A stretch of 64,000 bases of DNA from Rhynchopus sp. YZ270_cl-10. Taxonomy: Eukaryota > Euglenozoa > Diplonemea > Diplonemida > Diplonemidae. This document shows positions 20,415 through 30,817 of this stretch, one piece after another; the stretch's first letter is position 1; each line of letters opens with the position of its first letter. The stretch spans positions 310,001-374,000 of the forward strand of contig OZ037933.1 of the NCBI GenBank assembly GCA_964035575.1, written 5' to 3'. Both the position numbers and the translations under genes were made by a program. A model generated the notes under the pieces. It did not search any database. It saw only the letters and a program-made list of their open reading frames with translations, and was not told the origin of the DNA.

Positions 20415-21522
20415 CAGTATTAAAGATGAGGTTAATGAAGAAAGTGGTAATAACTATGCATTGCCGTGAAATAAGGTAGCCTTTTTTTCACGCCACAGCG
20501 GATTTCCTGCTGCACTAATGGTTCCCAAGCGAAGCGAGGGGACCATGTATAAGTATTTACCGAGCGAAGCGAGGTGAATATTATGTGCAGCAGGTAACGA
20601 GCACGCCTGCAGAAGTTAAAAAACGGCTGCCTTATGACAAGCAATATGTAAGTTTATTCCGATTACACAAAGTAGGGGTAGTCTGCAAGCACCAGCCAAA
20701 AAAGAGTGAGATCGGTGATCAGGGAAAACAAACACCACCACACAACAACTTGACAACCACTAAAGGAATGAATCTACACTAGTGCCTGACAGTTAAACAT
20801 ATTTACATACCTTGTCTTCATCGTAACCTGCGCCTTCGCTGCTGTCAAGGTGCCTTCTCTGGGTACAGTGCCCAGTGTCCAGTACAGAAAAAAAAATTCG
20901 TCTAAAAAATCGAGTACGCAAAACCACATTTTAGACATTTTAGACCCCTACAGAGGCTCAAAAGTGCCAAATTTTGCTTTTATGGCCTCAAATCGTAAAA
21001 ATTAGCTACTACAGTACACGGGGTATGACCGTATTTTGGCTGAAATTTTGACTTGAAAATTTTTTTTCAACATTTGCCCAATCTGAGGTTTTCTTTGGAT
21101 TTTTTGGGCCATTTTATGACCTACCACGGCCAGTTTTGGGCAAAAAAGTTATTTTTTCTTTGGTCAAAAATCGCCTTGTCTAACCACTGTTTCGTGTAGG
21201 ATTGTTCAAATACGTGTATTTGGTGAAACCCCAGATGGTCAAAACACCCGAATTTTGCGTTTTTTTGCATTTTTCGGTGCCCCAAGACCCAACCCAGAGG
21301 CCAAATTTTTCCCGAAAAAAAAATTTTTTTTTTTGAGATTTTTCGATTTTTTGCTAAGGTGATGCCCATACAAAATGTACAGGGTGCACACAAATAGCCG
21401 TGGAATAAATTCTAGATGCTCTAAACTGCTCGTAAGTGCCTTTATTTGCACTTTTAGCCCAGTTTTGAGGTCATATGGACCCACCAAGGGCATTTTTGTG
21501 TTGTCAAAAAAAAAAAAAAAAC
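20415..21522. other. Rest of unit C and repeat mosaic
   Basis: 20415-20860 completes unit C and includes a fold-back block (20455-20640) with GAGCGAAGCGAG cores. 20881-21010 and 21430-21510 repeat phrases from 13760-14000. No gene. Confidence 0.55.
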
Positions 21523-21712
21523 CTGGTCACAGTGGCCAAATACCTGGTCACTGACCAGGTATACCTGGTCATGACCAGGTATACCTGGTCAATACCTGGT
21601 CATTGACCAGGTATACCTGGTCATGACCAGGTGTACCTGGTCAATCTGACCAGGTCAAAACCTGGTCATATTACCTGGTCAACTGACCAGGTATCCTCTG
21701 ACCAGCGCACGG
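21523..21712. repeat. ACCAGGTATACCTGGT palindromic array
   Basis: About a dozen alternately oriented units, joined on the right to GACCAGCGCACGGTGTACC as at 15290-15325. Confidence 0.85.
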
Positions 21713-21724
21713 TGTACCCCCTAA

Positions 21725-23346
21725 GGGGGGGGGGGGGGGGGGGGGGTAGGGGCCGCAGTCCCCTAAGGAAATTATGTAACAATAATTCATTTTGCCACTT
21801 TTTGGCGTATAGTGGCCACAACCTGCAGAGAACCACCCCAGAATAGGTCAGAAACACCCTGTGAGGCAAAATTGGGTGAAAATTCGACTCTAGAATGTGA
21901 AAAAATGGGAAAAAATAGCAAAAAACTGGCTTTTTGGGGGTTTTGGCCATTTTGGCCAAAACCCCGATTTTTCATGAAAAAAAATGAAAAAAACACCAAA
22001 TTCGATGTTTCAGAGAGTCATTTGAGACCTATTTTGCCCCAAAAACGTGCTTGGAGTCCATTCTCGCCTGTTTTTCACATTTTTACGCCTTTTCTTTGGT
22101 GAATTTGGCCAAAATTTGGAAAAAAAGACCCCCTGTCCACCCCCTGTCTACCCCCTGTCCAAGGCCAGGATTTTTCCCCTGGCCATCACATAAAGTAGGG
22201 TATGGTGCAAATTTTGGTACATACCCCCCCAAAAAATGGTCTGCGGACCCAACGGAACCGTTTTTTTACCCATTGGAGGACTTAGAAGCACTAGAAATGG
22301 GGAAAATGAGTGAAAAATTGCCCTCCCCCCCAGAGAGGGGGGTAGGGGCGGTTTTTGGGCTAAAAAATGCCAAATTAGGGCCGTCAGAGGCCTCTTGGGG
22401 TCACTCTCCTGTGGAAATCATACTCCAGGGGGTCCTGTGGGCCTGATTTCGACGAGCTGCACCCTTTTGGGCCCCTCGAACCGATCTTGGTTTGAAATAT
22501 TGAGTCGAATATGACCCCTGGACAGGGGGTAGACAGGGGTCATTTTGACCTCAAAACACCAAAAAGCGGCCAAAAAAAGTACCTAAAGTGTCCAAAACAG
22601 GTCGGAATAGACTCACGGGACATCCCTGGGGTAGTTTTGTGTCCAAGCAGCTGTCATGATGTCGAAATTTTACAATTTTTTTTGAAAATTTGGTCAAAAA
22701 TGGTCATTTGTCCCAAAATGGCCCAAATGGCCGATTTGTGCTTTATTTTCCATTTTTTTTGTGTTTCTGGTAATCAGTCACCCAAAAAAAAGGACACATT
22801 TTTGCCATACCATACATATTTGTTCGGTTCCTCCCATTTTTTGTGCAATTTTTCGTGTTTTTTGCATTTTTTTTGCATTTTTTTTGACCAAAACTTAGTG
22901 AAACTTAGTAAAACTTAGTGAAACTTAGCAAAACTTAGTGAAACTTAGTGAAAATTTGCTGAAAATAACCCCAACAAAACCATTTCTTGAGCGGAATACC
23001 CCCCTGTATGGGTAATTGTGGTTGAAAATAGGTGCCTAGAACATGTTCTGAGTGGTTTTGGGGGTGAAATAGCCCCAAATACCCCCACAAAGCAAAAAAT
23101 GTGCCAAAATTGGCCATTTTGCCCCAAATGGCCAAAAAGGCTGAAAATCCTATTTTTTCACACTTTTTTCACTTTCTGAGGTGCCAAACCATGAAATTCT
23201 GGGTCACACTGCCCCGGAAACCTATTTTGGGTGTCAGACACACCCTGAGGTGCCCACTAGATGCCCAAAAAATGACGAAATAATTATTGTTACATAATTT
23301 CCTTAGGGGACTGCGGCCCCTAGGGGGGGGGGGGGGGGGGGGGGGG
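21725..23346. mobile_element. G-run-bounded element with inverted ends
   Basis: About 1.62 kb. Both ends carry a G-run followed by TAGGGGCCGCAGTCCCCTAA then GGAAATTATGTAACAATAATT in inverted orientation (about 65 bp). The interior is full of CCAAAATGGCC-like text and short AAACTTAGTG repeats (22900-22955), with no convincing coding frame. Related in style to the palindromic element at 14148-15300. Confidence 0.75.
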
Positions 23347-23593
23347 CATCCGACTTGACAAAGTACTGATACACAGGAGAGGGGGTAGGGCAAGGGCTCA
23401 CGCAAATCTGCGTGACAAATGAGCTTCCAGTACCCGACTATAACGTTTCTGCTGACGTCTGTCCCTCCGAACGTCGACCAACGGCATTGACACACAAAAG
23501 CCTTCTATCCAGAAGCAAGCAGAAGCAGGGGCGCTTCCTCTTAGAAGGAGGAAGGGAAGGGTTGGGAGGGTATGGGATTGAAAAATGGTGACT

Positions 23594-23629
<36 letters not shown>

Positions 23630-24792
23630 CTTATTCTTTTTCAGGCTCTCCGCTAGGATTTCCGATTTTGAAAATATTCTGTTGATGGTCCACGTTGGTG
23701 GGGTACATGCTTGCGCCGCAGGCGCACGGTACGCAACTTTTTTTTTTACCAACGCCCGATTTTGACTTTTTTGGGACGTTTAAGCACTCACCTCTCCATA
23801 TCTTCTTCTCCTGAGCTTTTTTGACAGGTAGAACGGGTCTGAACCACTTAGCAGAACTTTTTTTTTTTTTCTTTTTTCCCCCATTTTCAAAAAGTTCTGT
23901 TGACAATCAACAGAACTTTAGTACCTAGCGGAGTGCCTGTTCTTTTTTCATATGGGAAGAAAAGAAATCTGTACAATGAGGAGGAGGAGAAGGGGGGATG
24001 TAATGATGACTGTATTGTGCATTTTTCGATTCGCATTATAATTATTACCAAAAAAAAAAAAAAATTATGTATTCTGACAAAAAAAAAAAAACATAATGCA
24101 AATCAGAACACACCATATAGTATCATTTAGGGGGGAAAGGGGAGTTCCCATTTACCCCCAGGAAGGCAAGAGGGGGGAGAGGGAGAAAAAAAAAAGGGGG
24201 GTGGTTAACGAAAGGAGATTTTATAAAAGCACGTAGTGGGAAAAGGTCTTCTTCGCTTTTCCCGTATCCTCCTCATTTCGCCCCCTCTTTTTGAAGAAAA
24301 AAAAAAGAAGGAATGTGACACAAAGCAGATTTGAATGCTGGTTCACAAAAAAAAAAGGGAGGCAAAAAAAGTAAATTTTTTGTCGAAAAAGAGAAATTGG
24401 AACGTCTCGCTCACCAACCGTTTCTTTTTTTCAAAAAAGAAAAAGAAAAAAAGACAAAAGAGAGAAAAAAAAGGAAGGCGTGCATTTTTTTTGTAGTTTC
24501 GACAATCACCTGTCCAAGGACGGGTTCTGTACAACAAAGTCGCCCGAAGGCTAATAAAGTTTTTTTTTTCTTTTTTTGAATTTTTTTAGAAGGAGACGGG
24601 GTACACAGTGGTAATGTGTATTGCGAACGTGTTGCGGGTGGGTAGAAGGGTTCGAAGAGAGAAAAGTTAACAACGAAGACAAAAAAAAAACAGTTGTGGA
24701 CGTGAAAACCCCCCAAAAAAAGGTGTCGCGGAAGAAAAGAACACTTGAAAGATGAATATAGGCTTTTCGTGCAACACAAATCTTTTCAAGAT
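23347..24792. other. Spacer with long T and A runs
   Basis: Holds a T-run of about 33 near 23597-23629, several A-runs and a family E tail (24490-24555). Two short inverted phrases about AGTTCTGTTGA lie at 23893-23918. No gene seen. Confidence 0.5.
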
Positions 24793-25146
24793 CTGTTGAG
24801 GTGATCCAGTCTCACGCTTTTTCACACATTTTCACTTGGTTTCACACATTTTCACATGGTTTCACGGTGTGAAAAAGTGTGTACGAAAGTGAAAAAAAAA
24901 CTGCTTCACGCACTCTGAGTGGATTCCTCCAGAAAAAAAACTTGGTGTTTTCACTTGGTTTCACACATTTTCACTTGGTTTCACATGTTTTCACATGGTT
25001 TCACATGTTTTCACTTGGTTTCACATATTTTCACACATTTTCACTTGATTTCACACATTTTCACCTTGGTTTCACACGTTTTCACTTATTTTCACATGGT
25101 CGGTGTGAAAAAGTGTGGAAAAGTGTGCGCTGGATCACCTCAACAG
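24793..25146. mobile_element. TTTTCACATGGTTTCACA-repeat element
   Basis: Inverted ends CTGTTGAGGTGATCCAG and CTGGATCACCTCAACAG enclose tandem 17-18-bp units of TTTTCACWTGGTTTCACA (24830-24865 and 24950-25100). The end regions also pair as GTGTGAAAAAGTGTG/CACACTTTTTCACAC. No coding capacity. Confidence 0.8.
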
Positions 25147-25641
25147 AAGAGAAAAAAAGTAATATAGAAAGAGAGATAGCCAACGCACACCAATGTATTT
25201 TTTTTTTTTTTTTTTTTTGAAAACTTGGTTGTATTAGTGTAGACACCCGAGGATGAACTCCACTATATTTTTTGCATTTTTTTTTTTTTAGTGAAAAACC
25301 CCAATAAAAGAGAATTTGCAGGAATACCAAGGGTAAAGTAAGGTCCCCTTTTTTTTTCCCCTTCCCCAGAACGCACAGATGTTTCTCTGTACCTTTTCTT
25401 TTTTTGTCCACAAATTATTGAAATAACAAAAAAAAAAAGTCAAAAAGGGTAAAAAATCAATGTCAGTTAGACCTGCCCTCCCTCGGAGTACCCCCTCCCC
25501 CACAAAAATAACCAACGTGCAGTGAACTCCACGCAGTTTTTGCCCCCCTCCCCTTCCAACGACTATCCTCTACGCACCATCAAAGAAACGTTTGTCAAAA
25601 AAAAACCCCTCCCTCCCTCCCTCCCCCCAAATATAAAGTTC
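25147..25641. other. 3' flank of the PDI gene
   Basis: Contains a family D tail (25225-25275) and T-runs. No other feature seen. Confidence 0.5.
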
Positions 25642-27108
25642 TCACAGCTCCTCTTCAACAATTTTCACTGTGGCGTGCTCCTTAATCCATGCCACCATGT
25701 CCTCAAGCTCTCTTTGGCCCTCATATTTGACCGGGGTCTTATCCTTTGTAGTGACGAAGACGATGGTGGGGAATCCTGTTGCCTTGAAGGCTTTGTCGGG
25801 CACTTCGTTGGCGGTCTGGTCCATCTTAGCGATGATAAGGTTCTTGGAGGATGCAAATGCCTGGGCAAGCTCCTTGTAAACAGGCTCGAGACGCTTGCAG
25901 TGGCCACACCAAGGTGCGTAGGATTCGAGCATGACGTCCTTCGATTTGTCCATCACAATCTTGTTGAAGTTCTTTCCAACCACAACCTGGACTTCACCTG
26001 CCCCAGCTGCCTTCGGGATTTTCTCGGATTTGAGGTACGGTGTCAGCTCCTTCTTAACAAACGCAGCGACCCACGCCTCAAGCTCACCATCCTCGGAAGC
26101 ATCGTATTGGTACTTCTTCTTGCCATCGTCAATCACAAAGATCCCCTTGGCCAGCTCCGTTTCGTCGTGGCCGTATTCCTTGGTTTCTTCGTTGATGACG
26201 AAGAAGAGGGATTTGCTGTGCTTCTTCTGAATCGGCTTAAGGGTCTCAATCAGATCCTGTTCTCTGCGGGAAACATCGTCGGGGTGAACGATGGCACGCA
26301 GAATCGGCGACTTCTTTGCCTTGTACAGCGACATCATCTCATCGTTCATCACCCCCACCGGAGGCAGCGAGTTGTCCACCACAAACTCAGACAGCGCCTT
26401 CTTGAAGATCGCCCCCTTATAAGTCACCTTGAAGTGCTTCCCTCCCCAAGGACGGTACACCATGACCGCACCGTTCGCACTGTAGTAACCAATATCCTCC
26501 AATACCTTAGGGTCGGTGACATGGTAGAACGCGAACTTTCCACGGTATGTGTCTGCAACCTGCATGAAGTATTTGTAATCAACGGAGGTCTTGGAGGCGA
26601 AGTACCCAACAACGGCCACATGGTCGAGAGTTTTCTTGTGGAAGGTCTCTTTGTTTTCCTTTGCGGAGGAGATGACGGAGGAAGAAAGCCCGACCTGGCC
26701 TTTCATGAATTCGGTCAGAACGTCCTCAAGGCCGTCTACGCGGGACATCGAGCCGACGTAGTCGGACATCACACCGTGGCGGAAGACCTTGAGGGTTGGG
26801 TAGCCGGTCATCCCAACCTTTCCTGCCTGGACGGTGTTGTCGATGGCGTCAAGTTTGGCAAGGGGGATTGGGGAGTCAAGTTCGGAAAGGATCTTAGCAG
26901 CTTTGTCATAGTAAGGCTGCATCTGCTTGCAGGCACCGCACCAAGGCGCGTAGAACTCTACCATGATGAGGGGCTCCTTCTCGACAGTCTCGTGCCAGTT
27001 TGCGTCTGTTGCAACGCGGACATAGCTTGCGTACTCGCTTTCCTCCTCCTCCTCAGCGCGGATGCATAGCACCAAGGCTGCAATCGTCGCAGCAGTGAAA
27101 CCACGCAT
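25642..27108 (-). CDS. Protein disulfide isomerase
   Basis: 488 aa from the ATG at 27108, intronless. An N-terminal signal peptide (MRGFTAATIAALVLCIRA) precedes an acidic stretch. Domain a has YAPWCGAC (C57, C60) and the cis-Pro motif GYPTL. Domains b and b' follow. Domain a' has YAPWCGHC (C401, C404) and GFPTI. The protein ends in EEEL, a plausible variant ER-retention signal. Length and a-b-b'-a' order are as usual for ER PDI, which forms and shuffles disulfides in secretory proteins. The a site CGAC differs from the common CGHC; Ala in place of His should alter redox potential, and the two sites may work unequally. The minus strand upstream has CTTTCCCAG at 27148, a candidate splice acceptor. 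The opposite strand is open over the same stretch but has no protein-like features. Confidence 0.95.
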   Translation of the reverse strand: MRGFTAATIAALVLCIRAEEEEESEYASYVRVATDANWHETVEKEPLIMVEFYAPWCGACKQMQPYYDKAAKILSELDSPIPLAKLDAIDNTVQAGKVGMTGYPTLKVFRHGVMSDYVGSMSRVDGLEDVLTEFMKGQVGLSSSVISSAKENKETFHKKTLDHVAVVGYFASKTSVDYKYFMQVADTYRGKFAFYHVTDPKVLEDIGYYSANGAVMVYRPWGGKHFKVTYKGAIFKKALSEFVVDNSLPPVGVMNDEMMSLYKAKKSPILRAIVHPDDVSRREQDLIETLKPIQKKHSKSLFFVINEETKEYGHDETELAKGIFVIDDGKKKYQYDASEDGELEAWVAAFVKKELTPYLKSEKIPKAAGAGEVQVVVGKNFNKIVMDKSKDVMLESYAPWCGHCKRLEPVYKELAQAFASSKNLIIAKMDQTANEVPDKAFKATGFPTIVFVTTKDKTPVKYEGQRELEDMVAWIKEHATVKIVEEEL

Positions 27109-28427
27109 AGTTTGTTTTTTTGCTTTTTTATTTTTTCTCAAGAAACTCTGGGAAAGTATAGGAAGTAGAACAAAAAATGAAGCAGTGTGGTTGAAAGGGG
27201 GGGTGGTGGTGGTGGTGTTGGAAAACAAGAAATCGAGTTGATACTTTTTTTGTCGTTTTTTTGAAAAGAAGAAAAAAAAATGGCAGAGTTGAGAAAGATG
27301 GCTTTGTCATCTTAAGGGAATACTGAATAAACAGCAGCGTACAGACGAAAAAATATACAAAAAAAAAAAGGGGGGGGGAATACAACCAAAGGCAGCGCGG
27401 CATTTTTTTCATTGGGGATATGTGACCTCTGGTTTTCGCAAGTATATTGCAGCAGGCGGCAATGCGGGGAAAGCATAATAGGGGAAAATACTGGGGAGAG
27501 GTGACGTAAGCGCGGCGATTGCATAGACATCTATTGCATAAGATAATACAGTAAGACAACAAACATCGGGTGGGGGTAAAAACCCTTAGAATTTTGAAAT
27601 CCTAAAATCCACGTTAGTTTTTACCCCCCCTCCGGTGGTTGTTGCCTTGCTGTATTTTCTGTATGTTCTGTATTTTCAATCGAAAGATGGAGTTTTATCC
27701 GGCGTCGTCTCCTCTTTTTTTTGAATAAAAAAATAGGGTACAGTCAGTTTTTTTTGCATAGCCATCTAATGAAAAAAAAAGAAGTTGAAAGAGTGCAAAA
27801 TGCATTACCCTACATCCGCGGGGACGCAGGCACAATGCTTCTTCTCGGGTTATCAACAGCCCACAGAGAGTGCACTTCATTGGCAATAAATAATGGCAAC
27901 GGGATGAAGGAAGCAAGGAAAAGTACTTTTGTTGTAGTTGTTGTGGCATCGCCCCTCGCTAAAAACCCGGAAAGATACGAAGAAAGATCTGTACTCAATG
28001 TGTTGGCCGAAGCCTTGGTACTGCGGGCAGCTTTAAACTTTTTCCGATTTCTTGGTTTGGGTAAAAGCTAATAGCGGGTGGGGAAAGTGACAGACACATT
28101 TTTTGACACACAACTTCAGTTTATGCAGCAACGTCACATAAACCCTGCTTTCAGGCAAACGCCATACGTGCATCATGTTGTCGAGACATTATCGTTCACT
28201 CGGGAGAACGAAAAGACAACAAAGAAAACCACCGGGGAGGGGGGAAATAATGTGTCTCAAAGCACAAAGCCCTGTGACAGTGTACTTGAAAATGGAAAAA
28301 AATAAACAGCGGGTGATACTACGTTGGGCAATGTGTTGGTAACAACCACAAAGATAAAAATATCCCAAAAAATTTGAACTCTCATCCTCCACCTTGAGCA
28401 ATAGTCTCCCTCTCCCCACTTTTTTTT
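27109..28427. other. Spacer between PDI and FAM227-like genes
   Basis: Holds the MITE at 27545-27656 and a diverged family A tail at 27781-27863. I see no gene. Confidence 0.5.
27545..27656. mobile_element. MITE, ACAACAAACACCGG family, well-preserved copy
   Basis: 112 bp with about 39-bp inverted ends starting AATACAGTAAGACAACAAAC, paired with the complement of GTTGTTGCCTTGCTGTATT. The core is GGGGGTAAAAAC/GTTTTTACCCCC. Confidence 0.7.
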
Positions 28428-29951
28428 TCACACCTTCCCCTTTTTCCGCCGCGCCGGGAGCAAACCCGACGCCAGCTCTGGCGGAGGACTTGGCTTCAAC
28501 CAGGTCATCTTCACCTTCAGCTTTACTGGCAGATTGTGGTCGTTGCCGAATCGCGTGAGGAGGGGGGAGCGCTGTTCTAGGTGGAAGAGGGAGCTGTCAC
28601 TTGCGACCGACTTTTGCACAGACCCCTCATGCCTCCCACGCTCATACCAGGCAACTGAACGACGCTTTCCACTGGGCGGCGATGGGGAGACGGGACCCGC
28701 TGTCGCTGTCGCCCCCACCATCACCTCTGCCTCAGCCACATCATGCGGCTGCGTGATCTCCGCGAAGGCCCTCTTCAACGACAGAAGCTCCTGCCGAATC
28801 CCTTCCTCATTTTGAAGCGCCATCGGCGTCTGCTCCTTTGCGACCGCCTGCTGCGATACCCTACGCACCCCACGCTTCCCAAACCCTTTCATAAACATCG
28901 TCACCAACGCTGTTGCATGAAAACTCTTCTTCGTCGACTTCCCATATTTTGCAGTACAAATCGCATTTCGTTCTACCCCACCAATCCAATAAGAGACATG
29001 CCGTAACACATATTCTGTGAATTGTGGAGTGCTAAGAAGCCCGGTGGCATATGGCATGGTGCACAGATACAGCCGTTTTAGAGCGAAGGTGACCAAATCG
29101 GGGAGATCTTTCAACATTAAATCCTTCTGGGAAATTGGGAGCCTGGTACCTTGGAAGAGGGTACAGTATTGGAGGGCCATTCTGCCGAAGAGAACCCCCA
29201 TTTCATATTGTGGGTCTTGAGGAGCAACATCGTCGAGGTCATCTTCCCATGGGGGAGGCAAAGGCGGATCTTCGCTTAGTGAGTTTACTAGGGGAGAGGC
29301 CCCACGAAAGTGCTGAGGGGTACCAGGAAGCTCCGGAAGAAACGCAGTTACCGGCGGCTCGCTTGCCTCGATTGGGGTGTCTGAAGTATCCGTCGTAGAT
29401 TTGCTCAGAACCGTTTTGTCTTGCTGCTGTTGCTGTTGTTGCTGCTGCTGTTCTTGCAAAAGGTGGTTTCGAAATGACCGGCACATTGCATCATGATCTA
29501 ACGACCGCAACACCGTAAAATACACCAACCAAAACGCGTCAATCAAAAACCGATGAAACCCTGTAGAGTTTATTAACCGTACGGTACCCGCATTTCTCCC
29601 GGTTTTTCCGCATTCGAATACCGCCATTCTAATTACCTCTCCCAGATCCAACTCCTTTCCAGGGCCTCTAGGCAACTCCGTCTCCTCCCCTCCCCAGAAG
29701 GTGTACTGTATAGGCTCAACCTCATTACAGAGAAGCACCTTTCGTGCTGCAAGCCCTGCATATCTACTGTCCACCTGCCCGGTCGTAGATCGGGAACGTC
29801 CTGCTGGGGTACGCACCGCACTATGCACAGAAACCACAGAAGGGAGCAAAGGCGCTGGAGGAAGTGATGAAGGGGGAGAAGGGGAAATGGGTGAAACTGG
29901 ATCTCCAGTAGGTAAAGCGCCCTGCACCGGGGGGAGGACGACACCGGACAT
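28428..29951 (-). CDS. FAM227-like protein (cilium/flagellum-associated)
   Basis: 507 aa from the ATG at 29951, intronless. A Pro/Ser-rich head is followed by a helical domain in two blocks split by a Gln run (about 167-178) and a Pro/Asp-rich loop. Block one has FHRFLIDAFWLVYF (132-145). Block two (about 250-330) has MGVLFGRMALQYCTLF, LPDLVTFALKRLYLC and VSYWIGGVE. This DAFW...F..R....Y..LF...LP......F...W..G arrangement fits the FAM227 family, whose members are restricted to ciliated or flagellated organisms. The molecular role is not known. The tail is basic (ARRKKGKV). The poly-Gln and loop lengthen it compared with animal relatives. Assignment is by eye from the motif spacing. Confidence 0.6.
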   Translation of the reverse strand: MSGVVLPPVQGALPTGDPVSPISPSPPSSLPPAPLLPSVVSVHSAVRTPAGRSRSTTGQVDSRYAGLAARKVLLCNEVEPIQYTFWGGEETELPRGPGKELDLGEVIRMAVFECGKTGRNAGTVRLINSTGFHRFLIDAFWLVYFTVLRSLDHDAMCRSFRNHLLQEQQQQQQQQQQDKTVLSKSTTDTSDTPIEASEPPVTAFLPELPGTPQHFRGASPLVNSLSEDPPLPPPWEDDLDDVAPQDPQYEMGVLFGRMALQYCTLFQGTRLPISQKDLMLKDLPDLVTFALKRLYLCTMPYATGLLSTPQFTEYVLRHVSYWIGGVERNAICTAKYGKSTKKSFHATALVTMFMKGFGKRGVRRVSQQAVAKEQTPMALQNEEGIRQELLSLKRAFAEITQPHDVAEAEVMVGATATAGPVSPSPPSGKRRSVAWYERGRHEGSVQKSVASDSSLFHLEQRSPLLTRFGNDHNLPVKLKVKMTWLKPSPPPELASGLLPARRKKGKV

Positions 29952-30747
29952 ATGATTGAGGGGGGGTTCGATTGATTTGTTTTTTTTTTTGTTTTTTGCT
30001 ACTCTCTTTTGTATTTCACTGTAGTAGCTTTTGTAAAGAGAAAGAGTATTCCTTGAGGGGAGAGAAAGAAAAAAAAAAAAGGATGGGTTTTTTTTTGAAG
30101 CCTTTCGGTGCTGAGTCACCAAAAAGGGGGGTGGGTTGTGGGGGGGCAGAGATGGAAGAAAAAAAGGCTGGGGGGGCTGTGTATGGAGGAAAGAGGGGGA
30201 AAGGGGTGTAAATGCGGGGGGGGATGCCTGGGAAGAGAGTGTTGCGTGTGGTGGGTGTTTGTAGTAGTGTGTCCCTGATGTGCTGTGGGCAGTGTCGGCT
30301 GATAAGTGGTACTAAATATGTTTGGAGAAAAAAAGGATAGCCAAATCACGCTAAAAAAAAAATCCTGAAATCTGAACTTTTCTTGGACTACTGGAATGGA
30401 ATAGAACTGCGCGAACGAAAAGCTTCTTCTTTGCATTCAGAAGAACGGAAAGAAGAAGCTTTTGAGAAAAGGGAAGAACTTGCGAGAGGAAACCAGTCGC
30501 CTTGATCATGATCATCCGAGCCTTCCGCATCTTGGGTATCTTCATCATCTGCAACAAAGTCGGCGAAAAAGTCTGCAAAAAAAAAAAGTCTGTCACAAAG
30601 AGTGCGAGAAAGTCTGTCAAATCACATCGCCAGCATCGTACGAACCAACCTGGTCAATAAAAAAAAGACTTTTGGGGAGGGGGAAAGGTCGTATTTATCT
30701 TGACAATGAAAAAGAAACGTCTATTCTCTAAATGGAAAATTTGAAAG
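29952..30747. other. Spacer upstream of the FAM227-like gene
   Basis: G/A-rich then A-rich sequence. I see no gene or recognised repeat. Confidence 0.5.
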
Positions 30748-30817
30748 AAAGTGAAGTTGATAGTGCAAACGCCTCTGGGACGCAGGCACTGGCACTCCGT
30801 GGGTTATCGAACCCCGG
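30748..30817 (-). repeat. Dispersed retroposon tail, family A (LINE 3' end)
   Basis: Plus-strand consensus GTGAAGTTGATAGTGCAAAC then CCTCTGGGACGCAGGCACTG and ACTCCGCGGGTTATCGAACC then CCGGAGT. Solo or truncated copies: 27781-27863 (diverged), 39495-39566 (diverged), 42522-42558, 47454-47490, 48182-48253, 51069-51136 and 51852-51900. They are all in the LINE's orientation. They are either extreme 5' truncations of this LINE or SINEs sharing its 3' end. Confidence 0.75.

Noticed and set aside
21523-21712. CRISPR-like regular repeats
   Set aside because: Units alternate in orientation, spacing is irregular and spacers are not unique; the DNA is eukaryotic.
25522-27069. A 515-codon open frame on the plus strand opposite the PDI gene
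   Set aside because: It has no domain, its composition mirrors the codon bias of the PDI on the other strand, and PDI is certain.
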